From: Acholeplasmataceae bacterium
Lineage (GTDB): Bacteria; Bacillota; Negativicutes; Acidaminococcales; Acidaminococcaceae
Reading direction: 5' to 3'
NCBI GenBank assembly: GCA_012719555.1
Contig: JAAYAE010000249.1
Coordinates: 1-5,079, forward strand
DNA length: 5,079 nucleotides
In this document: positions 5,010 through 5,079 of the stretch, in pieces
How the letters are laid out: each line of letters starts with the position of its first letter
How positions within the stretch are numbered: position 1 is the first letter of the stretch
Position numbers and translations under genes: made by a program
Notes under the pieces: model-generated
The model's database searches: none
What the model was told of the DNA's origin: nothing
What the model saw: the letters and a program-made list of their open reading frames with translations, nothing else

Positions 5010-5079
5010 ATGTAATAAATTGTTTGTCGCTTTATTTTACTTAATATTTTACTTGTTTTAATATTAGATACCTATTATG

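Noticed and set aside
5011..5079. AT-rich tail with TTTTACTT repeated twice and a terminal ATG, perhaps the leader of a next gene.
   Set aside because: No ribosome binding site or convincing promoter is visible, and the window ends at the ATG, so nothing can be claimed.

Overview
The window looks like chromosome from a low-GC, strictly or facultatively anaerobic Gram-positive-type bacterium (Bacillota; Negativicutes or Clostridia are guesses, not shown). The reasons are strong AGGAG-type ribosome binding sites, AT-rich spacers with sigma-A-like promoters, hairpin-plus-T-tract terminators, and an oxygen-sensitive class III (anaerobic) ribonucleotide reductase.

Layout. Bases 1-180 have no recognisable gene. 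They hold five short hairpins in a row, the last a perfect 9-bp palindrome with no T-tract, which resembles the structured end (or omega-RNA scaffold) of an IS200/IS605-type element whose body would lie off the left edge. Bases 181-321 are an AT-rich leader with a weak promoter candidate. A PLP-dependent fold-type-I aminotransferase follows (322-1512, +). It ends at a long hairpin (1528-1574) that is also the end of a convergently transcribed tRNA-Gly(CCC) gene (1582-1656, -), so the terminator appears to serve both strands. The tRNA has two odd bases: a U6-U67 acceptor mismatch and C instead of U at position 55. Between the tRNA and the next gene lie back-to-back promoters.

The right two thirds encode the anaerobic dNTP-making machinery: a radical-SAM activase of the NrdG2 type (1771-2463, with an alternative GTG start at 1762) and the class III reductase NrdD (2596-4968). 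The order is activase first, and each gene has its own promoter. The 132-base spacer between them carries two NrdR-box-like operators whose centres are exactly 31 bp apart (three helical turns), just upstream of a consensus TTGACA-16-TATAAT promoter. NrdR repression therefore probably acts on nrdD but not visibly on the activase. NrdD has an N-terminal ATP cone, the ten-stranded barrel core, a zinc site, a C-terminal glycyl-radical loop and, fused beyond it, a glutaredoxin/thioredoxin-like domain with a CPNC motif, suggesting that the enzyme carries its own electron donor. A hairpin terminator closes the gene at 4979-5009. The last 70 bases are AT-rich and show no supportable feature.

Working model (inference): the activase uses SAM and a 4Fe-4S cluster to place the glycyl radical on NrdD; NrdD reduces NTPs; the fused redoxin re-reduces the active-site cysteines; the ATP cone and NrdR sense nucleotide levels at the protein and transcription levels. 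The aminotransferase and tRNA have no evident link to this pathway.
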